A stretch of DNA of 64,000 bases. Source: Streptomyces camelliae. Lineage in GTDB: Bacteria; Actinomycetota; Actinomycetes; Streptomycetales; Streptomycetaceae. Under the pieces are notes generated by a model. The model was given only the letters and a program-made list of their open reading frames with translations, had not been told where the DNA came from and did no database searches. Within the stretch, counting starts at the first letter, position 1, and each line of letters begins with the position of its first letter. Below, piece by piece: positions 42,821 to 50,510 of this stretch. The translations under genes and the position numbers were made by a program. The stretch is taken from positions 6,014,001 to 6,078,000 of the forward strand of contig NZ_CP115300.1 of NCBI RefSeq assembly GCF_027625935.1, in the 5' to 3' direction.

Positions 42821-43303
42821 GTGCTGCTGGACGCGGCCCAGGAACGCCGGGTGCGGGCGGTGCTCGCGCTCGGCGGGGTGCCGCAGTCGGACCTGCCGGA
42901 CGGGGTGCAGCAGGTCCGGCTGCGGCTGCTGGAGCGGACCGCGAGCGGTCAGGAGGCGCCGCGGGACGTGTCGGCGTGGGCGGCGGTCGTCGCCTCCCGC
43001 CTCGCCGTCGACTGGCACCGGGCCAGGCGGCGCCAGGAGCGGCTGGGGGAGCGACTGGCGTCCCTGCGGGAGCCCGCGCACCCCTCCGGGGAGGAGACCA
43101 GCCTGCTCTCGCTCACCGTCGCCCAGGGGCTGGACGAGCTGACCGACGCCCAGCGCCAGGTCCTGGTCCTGCGCTTCTTCGCCGACCTGCCCGTGCGGGC
43201 CATCGCCGAGGAGCTGGGCGTCCCCGAGGGCACGGTCAAGAGCAGGCTCCACACGGCGGTCCGCGCACTGCGGGACCGGCTGCACGAGGACGAGGTGGTG
43301 TGA
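42821..43303 (+). CDS. ECF-type RNA polymerase sigma factor
   Basis: A 160-residue extracytoplasmic-function sigma factor. Region 2 occupies about 1-65 (RLRLLERTASG, WAAVVASRLAVDWHRARRRQE) and is on the short side; region 4 about 98-150 has LDELTDAQRQVLVLRFFADLPVRAIAEELGVPEGTVKSRLHTAVRALR with a clear helix-turn-helix for the -35. No C-terminal extension. GTG 42821 has a GAGGGGGG run about eight bases upstream. One base separates its stop from the GTG of a membrane protein, the likely cognate regulator. Confidence 0.93.
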   Translation: MLLDAAQERRVRAVLALGGVPQSDLPDGVQQVRLRLLERTASGQEAPRDVSAWAAVVASRLAVDWHRARRRQERLGERLASLREPAHPSGEETSLLSLTVAQGLDELTDAQRQVLVLRFFADLPVRAIAEELGVPEGTVKSRLHTAVRALRDRLHEDEVV

Positions 43304-43304
43304 C

Positions 43305-44408
43305 GTGACCGCCGAGCACGAGGGCGTCGGGGAGTACGGCGGTATGGACGCGCTGATGGCCGCCATCACCGGGGACCCCCTCCCGGAGGAGGCCCGCCAA
43401 GACCCCGCCTTCCTCGCCGAACACCGTGCGGCCGAGGCCGACGTGGCCGTGTTGAAGGCGCAACTGGCATGGCTGGCCGAGGCGTTGACCGGAGAGACAG
43501 AGGTGAGGGCGGGGGAGACGGAAGGGACGGCGCAGGGGGAGGCAGAAGGGACGGCGGAGGGAGAGGCGAAAGGAGAGGCCCCCGCGGGCACGGCTGGCCC
43601 CGGCCGCCCCCGCAGCGTCAGCCGTCGTCCGGAGGGTCCGACGGGCTCCGCTCGCCCCGGCCGCGGGCCGGAAAGCCTGCCAGGCCCGAGTCGCCCCGGC
43701 CGCTTCTCCGACCGTCGGCCGGAAAGTCCGCCAGGCCCCAGCCGCCCCGGCCGCTTCTCCGACCGTCGGCCGGAAAGCCTGCCAGGCCCCAGTCGCTCCG
43801 GCCGCTTCTCCGACCGTCGGCCGGAAAGTCCGCCAAGGCCCACTCGCCTCACTGGCCCCGCTAGTCCCGCCAGTCCCGGCCGCCCCTCCAGTCGTCGGCG
43901 GGCCGTGCGGATCGCGCTCGGGTCGCTCGCCAGTGCTGCCGCGTTCGCGCTGGTCGTCGGGTTCGGCTGGATGGTGACGCACAGCCCGGGCAGCGCCGAC
44001 AGCGGCGCGCGTGCAACCTCGGACGCCAAGAGCGCCCCGGTCCGGGGGGCGGACAGTGGCCGGCCCGCCGACCCGGCGCTCGAACTCGCCTGCTCCCGGC
44101 TGGTCGTGGAGGGCACGGTGACCCGGGTGGAGCCGGAGCAGGGGACGGCCCGGAACCGGGTCACACTCACCGTGACCCACTCCTACAAGCCCACCCACGG
44201 CCCGGCCGAGGTGAGCTTCCTGCTGGACGGCGGAGCGCGGCCGGCCCCGCGCACGGGACAGCACGTGCTCGTCACGGTCCGCACGGGTCAGCAGCACGCG
44301 AGCCTGTGGGCCGTGGGAGACCCCCGGGTCGCCGCCGACCGGGCGTGGATCACCGAGGCTCTGCCCGACTCCCTGCACACCACCTGCCCGTCGGGCGAGG
44401 CGCCCTGA
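43305..44408 (+). CDS. Repeat-containing membrane protein, putative sigma partner
   Basis: A 367-residue single-pass membrane protein. Residues 1-65 form a helical N-terminal domain (DALMAAITGDPLPEEARQDP, HRAAEADVAVLKAQLAWLAEAL), then an acidic GETEG repeat, then three 17-residue repeats rich in RFSDRRPES, one helix (about 202-224, IALGSLASAAAFALVVGFGWM) and an exported domain with two Cys (LACSRL, HTTCPSG). The cytoplasmic N terminus could hold the sigma factor, but the zinc HxxxCxxC anti-sigma motif is absent, so the anti-sigma role is inferred from gene order. Its 3' end with the stop codon is duplicated downstream. Confidence 0.8.
   Translation: MTAEHEGVGEYGGMDALMAAITGDPLPEEARQDPAFLAEHRAAEADVAVLKAQLAWLAEALTGETEVRAGETEGTAQGEAEGTAEGEAKGEAPAGTAGPGRPRSVSRRPEGPTGSARPGRGPESLPGPSRPGRFSDRRPESPPGPSRPGRFSDRRPESLPGPSRSGRFSDRRPESPPRPTRLTGPASPASPGRPSSRRRAVRIALGSLASAAAFALVVGFGWMVTHSPGSADSGARATSDAKSAPVRGADSGRPADPALELACSRLVVEGTVTRVEPEQGTARNRVTLTVTHSYKPTHGPAEVSFLLDGGARPAPRTGQHVLVTVRTGQQHASLWAVGDPRVAADRAWITEALPDSLHTTCPSGEAP
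43680..43832 (+). repeat. Three tandem 51-bp coding repeats
   Basis: Exact 51-base period: copies start at 43680, 43731 and 43782, with partial copies on both sides (CCAGGCCC...GGCCGGAAAG). They encode 17-residue units around PGRFSDRRPES in the cytoplasmic part of the sigma-linked membrane protein, and keep the reading frame. Confidence 0.9.
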
Positions 44409-44638
44409 TCCGGCGGAGCCGCGGCGTGGGCGTCCGGTAGCGGGCCTGCCCGGCATCGGCGCCGCTGGGGATCGCCCGGCATGCCACCTGCCCGTCGGGC
44501 GAGGCGTCCTGATCCGGTGGAGCCGCGGCGTGGGCGTCCGGTAGCGGGCCTGCCCGGCATCGGCGCCGCTGGGGATCGCCCGGCATGCCACGTGCTCGTC
44601 GGGCGAGGCGCCTTGATCCGGCGGAGCCGAGGGGCGGG
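44381..44638 (+). repeat. Tandem 104-bp repeats spanning a gene stop codon
   Basis: Copy 1 is 44381-44484, copy 2 is 44485-44588 and a partial third runs to about 44638; the period is 104 bases with few mismatches. The first copy includes the last nine codons and TGA (44406-44408) of the membrane-protein gene; equivalent TGAs lie at 44510 and 44614. The array fills the gap to the convergent CGNR gene. Confidence 0.9.
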
Positions 44639-44684
44639 CGCCGGCCATGGGCCCCGCCCCGCACCGAGGCCACCGATGATTCGA

Positions 44685-45227
44685 TCAGCTCTCCTTCGAG
44701 CGCGCGTAGTGCCGGGACGCCTTCGCGCGGTTGCCGCACGCGGCCATCGAGCACCAGCGGCGGGTGCCGTTCCGGGACGTGTCGTAGAAGTGCAGGATGC
44801 AGCCGCCGCCGGCGCAGGTGCGGATCCGTTCCGGGTCCCGGGTGAGCAGTTCCAGGTAGTTCCGGGCGGCGAGCCAGGCCGGGCCCCACGCCGGGTCGGC
44901 GAACTCGGGCTCCTCGCCGGGGCCGGCGGCGGTCAGCCGGGCCCGGATCCGCCCATGGGCCAGTACGGCGTCCACGAGCGGCGCCGCCTCGTCCGGTGAG
45001 CCGTGCACGGCGGCCCGGAGTGCCTCACGGGCCTGGCGCAGATGACGCAGTACGGCCGCGTCGGCGGGGTAGGTGCCGGCCAGCCCGTTGCCGCCGAGCC
45101 ACACCTCCAGCCCCTCGGTGCCGTCCAGCAGGTCCTGGGTCACGCCCTCCCGGTTCCACCGGGTGTTGAGCAGGTCGAGGGCGAGGGGCTCGCCGGTGAG
45201 CGGGCGGGGGTCGCGGGCGGCGGACAT
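44685..45227 (-). CDS. ABATE/CGNR zinc-finger regulator
   Basis: A 180-residue protein with the N-terminal ABATE-type domain (LALDLLNTRWNREGVTQDLL) and a C-terminal CGNR zinc finger (about 138-176: CAGGGCILHFYDTS, RRWCSMAACGNRAKASRHYAR), a proposed stress-linked DNA-binding regulator. It is divergent from a VOC-family gene with 135 bases between starts, a common arrangement for regulator and target. ATG 45227 has AAGGAGAG upstream. Confidence 0.93.
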   Translation of the reverse strand: MSAARDPRPLTGEPLALDLLNTRWNREGVTQDLLDGTEGLEVWLGGNGLAGTYPADAAVLRHLRQAREALRAAVHGSPDEAAPLVDAVLAHGRIRARLTAAGPGEEPEFADPAWGPAWLAARNYLELLTRDPERIRTCAGGGCILHFYDTSRNGTRRWCSMAACGNRAKASRHYARSKES

Positions 45228-45270
45228 CGGGCTCTCCTTCTCCTCTAACCACTCAAGGGTACGTGACTGG

Positions 45271-45300
45271 TTGACTCCCTCGACTCTAACCCTCTAACGT
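45271..45300 (+). promoter_or_regulatory. Promoter of the VOC/PNPOx genes
   Basis: TTGACT (45271-45276), 18 bases, TAACGT (45295-45300). Direct CTCTAACC elements (about 45243, 45285 and 45292) and an AACCA/TGGTT inverted pair around 45247-45272 flank it and may be operator sites for the divergent CGNR protein. Confidence 0.55.
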
Positions 45301-45362
45301 GAATTACGAAGGTTAGGCATCCTGGATGTCCCGGACCCCAGCAATCCCGAAGGAGAACCGCC

Positions 45363-45809
45363 ATGGCTCCGCGCCTCGCGCACACCGGCCTGAACGTCAC
45401 CGACCTCGACCGCTCCCTCGCCCTCTACCGCGACCTTCTCGGCTTTGCCGTCCTCGCCGAGGGCAAGGAGGACGACCAGCGCTGGGCGATGCTGGGGGAG
45501 CCGGGCGGCGCCCCGCTCGTCACCCTCTGGCAGCAGGCGCGGGGGTCGTACGACAGCGGCCGTCCCGGACTGCACCACCTCGCGCTGACCGTGGACTCGA
45601 TCGACCAGGTCCGCGCGTACGAGACCGCGCTGCGGGCCGCCGGGTTCGACTTCGCCTACGACGGCGTGGTCGCCCACCGGGAGGGCGGCACCTCGGGCGG
45701 CATCTTCTTCCACGACCCCGACGGCATCCGCCTGGAGATCAACGCCCCGCTCGGCCCGGACGGCGCCCCCGCCCCGCACGACTCCGCTCCGACCTGCGGC
45801 TTCTTCTAA
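45363..45809 (+). CDS. VOC-family (glyoxalase/dioxygenase-fold) protein
   Basis: A 148-residue vicinal-oxygen-chelate protein with two beta-alpha-beta-beta-beta modules. Metal-ligand positions are visible in APRLAHTGLNVTDLD (His), GLHHLALTVDSID (His) and DPDGIRLEINAP (Glu). This class includes glyoxalase I, extradiol dioxygenases and thiol-transfer resistance proteins; which one applies cannot be told. ATG 45363 has GAAGGAG upstream. Three bases separate it from the PNPOx-like gene, so both are under one promoter opposite the CGNR regulator. Confidence 0.9.
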   Translation: MAPRLAHTGLNVTDLDRSLALYRDLLGFAVLAEGKEDDQRWAMLGEPGGAPLVTLWQQARGSYDSGRPGLHHLALTVDSIDQVRAYETALRAAGFDFAYDGVVAHREGGTSGGIFFHDPDGIRLEINAPLGPDGAPAPHDSAPTCGFF

Positions 45810-45812
45810 ACC

Positions 45813-46700
45813 ATGGGCACCTATCACGCCGGTTCGCTCGCCGTACAGGAACTGATGGGCGTCCGCGACCGGGCCGACCACGTGGGCCGCTCCCTGGGCC
45901 AGGACATCAAGCCGGTCGCGGCGGCCTTCCTGGAGCTGCAGCCCCTGCTGATCGCGGGCGCGGCGGACCCGGGGACGGGGCGGGTGTGGGCGTCGGCGCT
46001 CACGGGCAGCCCGGGTTTCGTACGGGCGACGGGTCCGAGGCAGATGTCGGTGGCCGGGGGAACGGCCGAAGGCGACCCGCTCACCACAGCCCTCACCGCC
46101 CCCGGTACTCACCTCGGCACCATCGCCCTCGACCCCCGGACCCGCCGGCGCATGCGCCTGAACGGCCGCCTGCGGCCCACGGCAAGGGGCTTCGCCGTCG
46201 AGGCCGACCAGGTCTTCTCCAACTGCCCCAAATACATCCAGCGCAGGGAGTCGTACGAGACGGTCGCCGACCGTCTGCCGGGCAGCCCGCTCCGGCTGAA
46301 CGAACTCGGCCCGGAACAGCAGGAGTTCATCCGCGTCGCCGACACCTTCTTCCTGGCCACGGTCCACCCCGGCGGAGCCGACGTCAGTCACCGCGGCGGC
46401 AACCCCGGCTTCGTGACCGTCACTTCAGCGGGCGAGCTGACCTGGCCGGACTACTCCGGCAACGCCATGTTCCTCACCCTCGGCAACCTCCGCACCGACC
46501 CCCGCGCCGGACTGCTCTTTCTCGACTGGACCACCGGCACCACCCTCCAGCTCACCGGCGAGGCGCACACCGAGTTCACCGACGGAGGCGAGCGCAGAGT
46601 CCGCTTCACCCTCGGCGCGGCCCTGTGGACCCCGGCCGCCCTGCCCCTGCGCTGGTCCGCACCCGAATATTCCCCGGCGAACCCGGACATCGCGCGCTAA
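45813..46700 (+). CDS. Pyridoxamine 5'-phosphate oxidase-fold protein
   Basis: A 295-residue flavin-binding split-barrel protein of the larger PNPOx-like type. A first beta-rich half (PLLIAGAADPGTGRVWASAL) precedes the second half with the usual FFLATVHPGGADVSHRGGNPGFV, GNAMFLTLGNL and AGLLFLDWTTGTTLQLTGEA signatures of FMN binding; ADQVFSNCPKYIQRRE sits between them, as in the family that acts on flavin- or F420-linked redox reactions. Physiological substrate unknown. Co-transcribed with the VOC gene. Confidence 0.9.
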   Translation: MGTYHAGSLAVQELMGVRDRADHVGRSLGQDIKPVAAAFLELQPLLIAGAADPGTGRVWASALTGSPGFVRATGPRQMSVAGGTAEGDPLTTALTAPGTHLGTIALDPRTRRRMRLNGRLRPTARGFAVEADQVFSNCPKYIQRRESYETVADRLPGSPLRLNELGPEQQEFIRVADTFFLATVHPGGADVSHRGGNPGFVTVTSAGELTWPDYSGNAMFLTLGNLRTDPRAGLLFLDWTTGTTLQLTGEAHTEFTDGGERRVRFTLGAALWTPAALPLRWSAPEYSPANPDIAR

Positions 46701-46703
46701 CGT
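46698..46703 (+). promoter_or_regulatory. Candidate leaderless -10 element of the NUDIX gene
   Basis: TAACGT begins with the stop codon of the preceding gene and ends six bases before the ATG at 46710; no ribosome binding site is present. Confidence 0.4.
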
Positions 46704-46709
46704 CCGCGC

Positions 46710-47174
46710 ATGCGCGAGAACTTGAGGGTGGCGGCCTACGCCGTGTGCGTCCGCGACGGACAGCTTCTGCTCGCCCGCTCGCCGGCCCCCGACGGCACTC
46801 CGGAGTGGGTGCTGCCCGGCGGCGGCATGGAGCACGGCGAGGATCCGTACGACACCGTCCGCCGCGAGGTGACGGAGGAGACCGGTTACCGGATCAAGGT
46901 GACCGGTCTCCTCGGTGTGGACTCGCACCGGCTGACCGTGCGGCGCACCGACCACCACGCCCTGCGGCTCGTCTACGAGGGCGAAGTGGTCGGCGGTGAA
47001 CTCCGCTACGAGATCGGCGGTTCCACCGACTTCGCCGCCTGGCAGGACCTGGACGCCGTACCCGGACTGAACCGCATCCCCCTGGTCGACACCGCACTGC
47101 GGCTCTGGCGCGAACGCCCGCCCCACGGCCGGCTGGAGGACCCTCCCGTACCCAGCGGGATGAACGACGAGTGA
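46710..47174 (+). CDS. NUDIX hydrolase
   Basis: A 154-residue nucleotide pyrophosphohydrolase. The NUDIX box is complete from GGGMEHGED to VTEETGY (residues 34-56), with the catalytic REVTEE. N-terminal strand AAYAVCVRDGQLLLAR is typical. Substrate class (mutagenic nucleotide, sugar nucleotide or NADH) cannot be read from the box. It starts nine bases after the PNPOx-like stop. Confidence 0.93.
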   Translation: MRENLRVAAYAVCVRDGQLLLARSPAPDGTPEWVLPGGGMEHGEDPYDTVRREVTEETGYRIKVTGLLGVDSHRLTVRRTDHHALRLVYEGEVVGGELRYEIGGSTDFAAWQDLDAVPGLNRIPLVDTALRLWRERPPHGRLEDPPVPSGMNDE

Positions 47175-47385
47175 CCGCCCCCCGGCCGTCCGCGATCCGC
47201 TCCCCGTCCACTCCATGGCGGCCCGCCCGCCCCGTGATCCACGTACGGTGATCGGCGCTGCGCGTTGCCACCGCGTTCACGCGCAGGTCATTCCCGGTGC
47301 CAAGCATCCAGAGCGAGCGGGGCGTTCGCGCCTGCGTACGGCCCGCGACCACTGCCGACGCGTTCGCACTCGGGGAGATCGCGCC

Positions 47386-49146
47386 ATGTCGCGCACACGC
47401 TCTGTCGCCACTTCCGCGGCTTCCGGCCGCGGGGTCCACCGTCGTTCCGTCCTCGCCGCCGCCGGAGCGGTCTCGCTCTCCGCGGGCATCGGCTACGCCC
47501 TGCACCCCACCGACAGCGAGGCCGCCACCGACGCCCAGGCACCGGCAGCCGACTCCCGGCAGGCCATCGCCGAGCCGGCCCTCGCCCCCTACACCAAGGG
47601 CACCACCCTCGCCTCCGTCGCGACGCCCCGGAACAGCTCCGGCTACCAGCGCCTCGGTGACGGCCCCGGCTGGCAGCGGGTGGTGCGCGGCGAGCTGGCC
47701 ACGCCCAAGTCCGGCCGGGCGAGCCGCCGCAGGACGCTCGCCGCGTTCGTCCAGTTCACCGACCTGCATCTGCAGGACGTCCAGAACCCGCTGCGCGCGG
47801 AGTTCCTGCGCTCCAACGGCGTCCACGCCTGGCGCCCGCACGAGGCGCTGACCGTGCAGGGCGCCGTCTCGCTCGTCGAGCGGGTCAACGCCCTGAAGGG
47901 CGCCCCCGTCACCGGTGCCCCGCTCGGCTTCGTCATGACCACCGGCGACAACACCGACAACAACGCCCACTCCGAACTGGAGTGGTTCCTGCAGGTGATG
48001 AGCGGCGGCCGCATCAGCCCCAACACCGGGGACCCGAGGCACTACGAGGGTGTGCAGAACAGCGGCCTGAAGCTGTACTGGCAGCCGGACTCCACCGTCC
48101 GCGACAACGACAAGGCGCTGGGCCTTCCGCATCTGAACGGCTTCCTGGCCGCCGCGATCCGCGAGGTGAACAGCCCCGGCCTGAACCTGCCCTGGTACTC
48201 CACCGTCGGCAACCACGACGGCCTCGCCCTCGGCTGCTTCGGCATCCACGGCGACCCCTACCTCGCCGAGTTCGCGATCGGCGGCAAGAAGCTGATGAGC
48301 CTCTCCGCCGCCGAGGGCAAGAAGCTCCAGGACGCCATCAGGGACAACAAGGACCCCCACGGCGTCGGCTACCGCGACCTGCTCAAGGCGCACGCCCGCG
48401 AGATGCGCTCGGTCACCCCGGACGAGAAGCGGGCCCCCTACACCCCGGCCGACTACCTCAAGGCCCACCTGGACCCCGCCTACCGGGGCCACGGTCCGAC
48501 CGGGCACGGCTACTCCTCGGCGAACCTCGACGCGGGCACCCAGTACTACACCTTCCGCATCTCCGCCGACGTCATCGGCATCAGCCTCGACACCACCGAC
48601 GCCTGCGGCATGCCCAACGGCTCCCTCGGCACCGCCCAGCTGAAGTGGCTCGACAAGACGCTGACGGACAACAAGGACTCCTACGCCGTCGTCTTCAGCC
48701 ACCACACCAGTACGACGATGACCAACACCTGGCCCGACCCGGCCCGCCCCGCAGAGAAGCGCCACACCGGCGCCGAGGTGCTCTCGGTCCTGTCCGCCCA
48801 CGCCAACGTCCTGGCCTGGGTGAACGGCCACGTCCACCAGAACGTCATCACCCCGCACCAGGTCTCCGGCGGCCGCTCCTTCTGGGAGATCTCCACCGCC
48901 TCACATGTCGACTTCCCGCACCTCGCGCGGATCATCGAGCTGACCGACAACAAGGACGGCACGGTCTCCCTGTTCACCACGCTGATCGAGTCCGCCGCCC
49001 CGCACCGCACCGACTTCACCGACCTCTCCCAGACCGGTCTCGCCGCCCTCTACCGTGAGCTGGCCTTCAACACCCCCGGCGCGAGCAAGACCCTCGCGAA
49101 CACCGCGGTTCACCGGAACACGGAACTGGTGCTCAAGAAGGGCTGA
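47386..49146 (+). CDS. Secreted metallophosphoesterase (Tat substrate)
   Basis: A 586-residue exported calcineurin-like phosphoesterase. The N-terminal signal has a twin-arginine motif (HRRSVLAAAGAVSLSAG), so it is probably folded before export by Tat. Metal-binding motifs are QFTDLHLQD (about 123), TTGDNTDNNAH (about 186), STVGNHDGLA, FSHHTST and NGHVHQN (about 485), covering the five classic blocks. The length fits the large actinobacterial family with DNKDPHGVGYRDLL insertions rather than purple acid phosphatases. ATG 47386 has GGGGAG eight bases upstream; the frame extends to 47215 but lacks a start signal there. Likely scavenges phosphate or processes phosphodiesters at the cell surface. 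Confidence 0.9.
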   Translation: MSRTRSVATSAASGRGVHRRSVLAAAGAVSLSAGIGYALHPTDSEAATDAQAPAADSRQAIAEPALAPYTKGTTLASVATPRNSSGYQRLGDGPGWQRVVRGELATPKSGRASRRRTLAAFVQFTDLHLQDVQNPLRAEFLRSNGVHAWRPHEALTVQGAVSLVERVNALKGAPVTGAPLGFVMTTGDNTDNNAHSELEWFLQVMSGGRISPNTGDPRHYEGVQNSGLKLYWQPDSTVRDNDKALGLPHLNGFLAAAIREVNSPGLNLPWYSTVGNHDGLALGCFGIHGDPYLAEFAIGGKKLMSLSAAEGKKLQDAIRDNKDPHGVGYRDLLKAHAREMRSVTPDEKRAPYTPADYLKAHLDPAYRGHGPTGHGYSSANLDAGTQYYTFRISADVIGISLDTTDACGMPNGSLGTAQLKWLDKTLTDNKDSYAVVFSHHTSTTMTNTWPDPARPAEKRHTGAEVLSVLSAHANVLAWVNGHVHQNVITPHQVSGGRSFWEISTASHVDFPHLARIIELTDNKDGTVSLFTTLIESAAPHRTDFTDLSQTGLAALYRELAFNTPGASKTLANTAVHRNTELVLKKG

Positions 49147-49252
49147 AACTCACCCAACTGGCGTACAGATAAGCAACCTTCACGCATCCGGCACCGGTTT
49201 CTCCCCCCGACCGCACCCGCATCACGGGTGACACCACAGGTTGGGGGAAGGC

Positions 49253-50383
49253 ATGCGCGTACGTACGACCCTGGTGGGCGCCACCGCCCTGCTCGTCTCG
49301 GCGGCCCTCGCGGCACCGGCCGTGGCAGCCGGCACCGGCACCGGCGCCCACTCCGCCACCCGGAAAGCCATCGAGGCGGCCGTCGCCTCCGGGGTGCCCG
49401 GGGTGACCGCCACCGCGAAGGACTCCCACGGCACCTGGTCCACCACGGCGGGCGTGGGCGACCTGCGCACAGGCGCGCCGCGCTCCGTCGCCGACCGCTA
49501 CCGCGTCGGCAGCATCACCAAGACCTTCGTGTCCACCGTCCTGCTCCAGCTGGAGGCGGAGGGCCGGATCTCCCTGGACGACAGCGTGGAGAAGTGGCTG
49601 CCGGGGGTGGTCCGGGGCCACGGCCACGACGGCAGCCGTATCACCGTCCGCCGGCTGCTCAACCACACCAGCGGCATCTTCAACTACACCGAGGACGCGG
49701 ACTTCGCCCGCGACTACTTCACCGAGGCGGGCTTCGAACGGCACCGCTACGACACCGTCACCCCGGGCGAGCTGGTGGCGATCGCGATGCGGCACGCGCC
49801 GGACTTCGCGCCGGGCGCGGCCTGGCACTACTCCAACACCAACTACGTCCTCGCCGGCATGGTGATCGAGAAGGTGACCGGACACCCGTACGCCACCGAG
49901 ATCGAGCGCCGCATTCTCCGGCCGCTGCACCTGACGGGCACGTCCCTGCCCGGCACGAAGGTCACCCTGCCCCGACCGAGCAGTAATTCTTACTCGAAAT
50001 TCACCGATCCGAACGGTTCGACGTACGACGTCACGAACCTCAACCCCTCCCTCGCCTCCGCCGCCGGTGAAATGATCTCGACATCCGCCGACCTCGATCG
50101 TTTCTACCGCGCCCTGCTCGGCGGAAAACTCCTTCCGCCCGAGCGGCTGAAGGAAATGAAGACCACGGTCGAGGCCACCGGCATCCCGCACGCACGCTAT
50201 GGCCTCGGCCTCATGGACACCCGGCTGACCTGTGGTGTTCATGTCTGGGGGCACGGCGGAGGCATCCACGGATCGGTCTCGGAGGCGGTGACGACGGCCG
50301 ACGGCCGGCATTCCCTGGCGTTCAATTTCAACGGTGACTGGTCGGGTGACTCGGACGCGGTGCTGGATGGGGAATTCTGTTAG
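49253..50383 (+). CDS. Secreted serine hydrolase (class C beta-lactamase/DD-peptidase fold)
   Basis: A 376-residue exported serine hydrolase of the D-Ala-D-Ala carboxypeptidase/esterase group. Signal peptide 1-26 (cleavage near PAVAA). Catalytic SITK: S87 and K90; the Tyr motif is YSNTNY (about 190); the third motif is WGHGGG (about 333), where HGG replaces KTG as in class C esterases. From about 49977 on, codons become AT-richer (AGT AAT TCT, AAA TTC, GAA ATG), unlike the first 240 codons, hinting at a recombination junction. ATG 49253 has GGGGGAAGG directly upstream. Confidence 0.92.
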   Translation: MRVRTTLVGATALLVSAALAAPAVAAGTGTGAHSATRKAIEAAVASGVPGVTATAKDSHGTWSTTAGVGDLRTGAPRSVADRYRVGSITKTFVSTVLLQLEAEGRISLDDSVEKWLPGVVRGHGHDGSRITVRRLLNHTSGIFNYTEDADFARDYFTEAGFERHRYDTVTPGELVAIAMRHAPDFAPGAAWHYSNTNYVLAGMVIEKVTGHPYATEIERRILRPLHLTGTSLPGTKVTLPRPSSNSYSKFTDPNGSTYDVTNLNPSLASAAGEMISTSADLDRFYRALLGGKLLPPERLKEMKTTVEATGIPHARYGLGLMDTRLTCGVHVWGHGGGIHGSVSEAVTTADGRHSLAFNFNGDWSGDSDAVLDGEFC

Positions 50384-50510
50384 GCACCGTTTCACCCGCG
50401 TCATTCCCTGTTAACGCGCACGCAATGTCCGTACCGCCTCATAACGGCTAACCCGCTGTGGACGGGGATGGCTCGATCTTCTCGATCATTTATGCAAGGC
50501 GGGTGGTGCT

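Noticed and set aside
44381..44638. CRISPR-like array
   Set aside because: Repeats are contiguous 104-base units without unique spacers, and the first copy is coding.
47215..47385. Upstream extension of the metallophosphoesterase
   Set aside because: No start signal, odd composition, and the Tat signal begins at 47386 with a good ribosome binding site.
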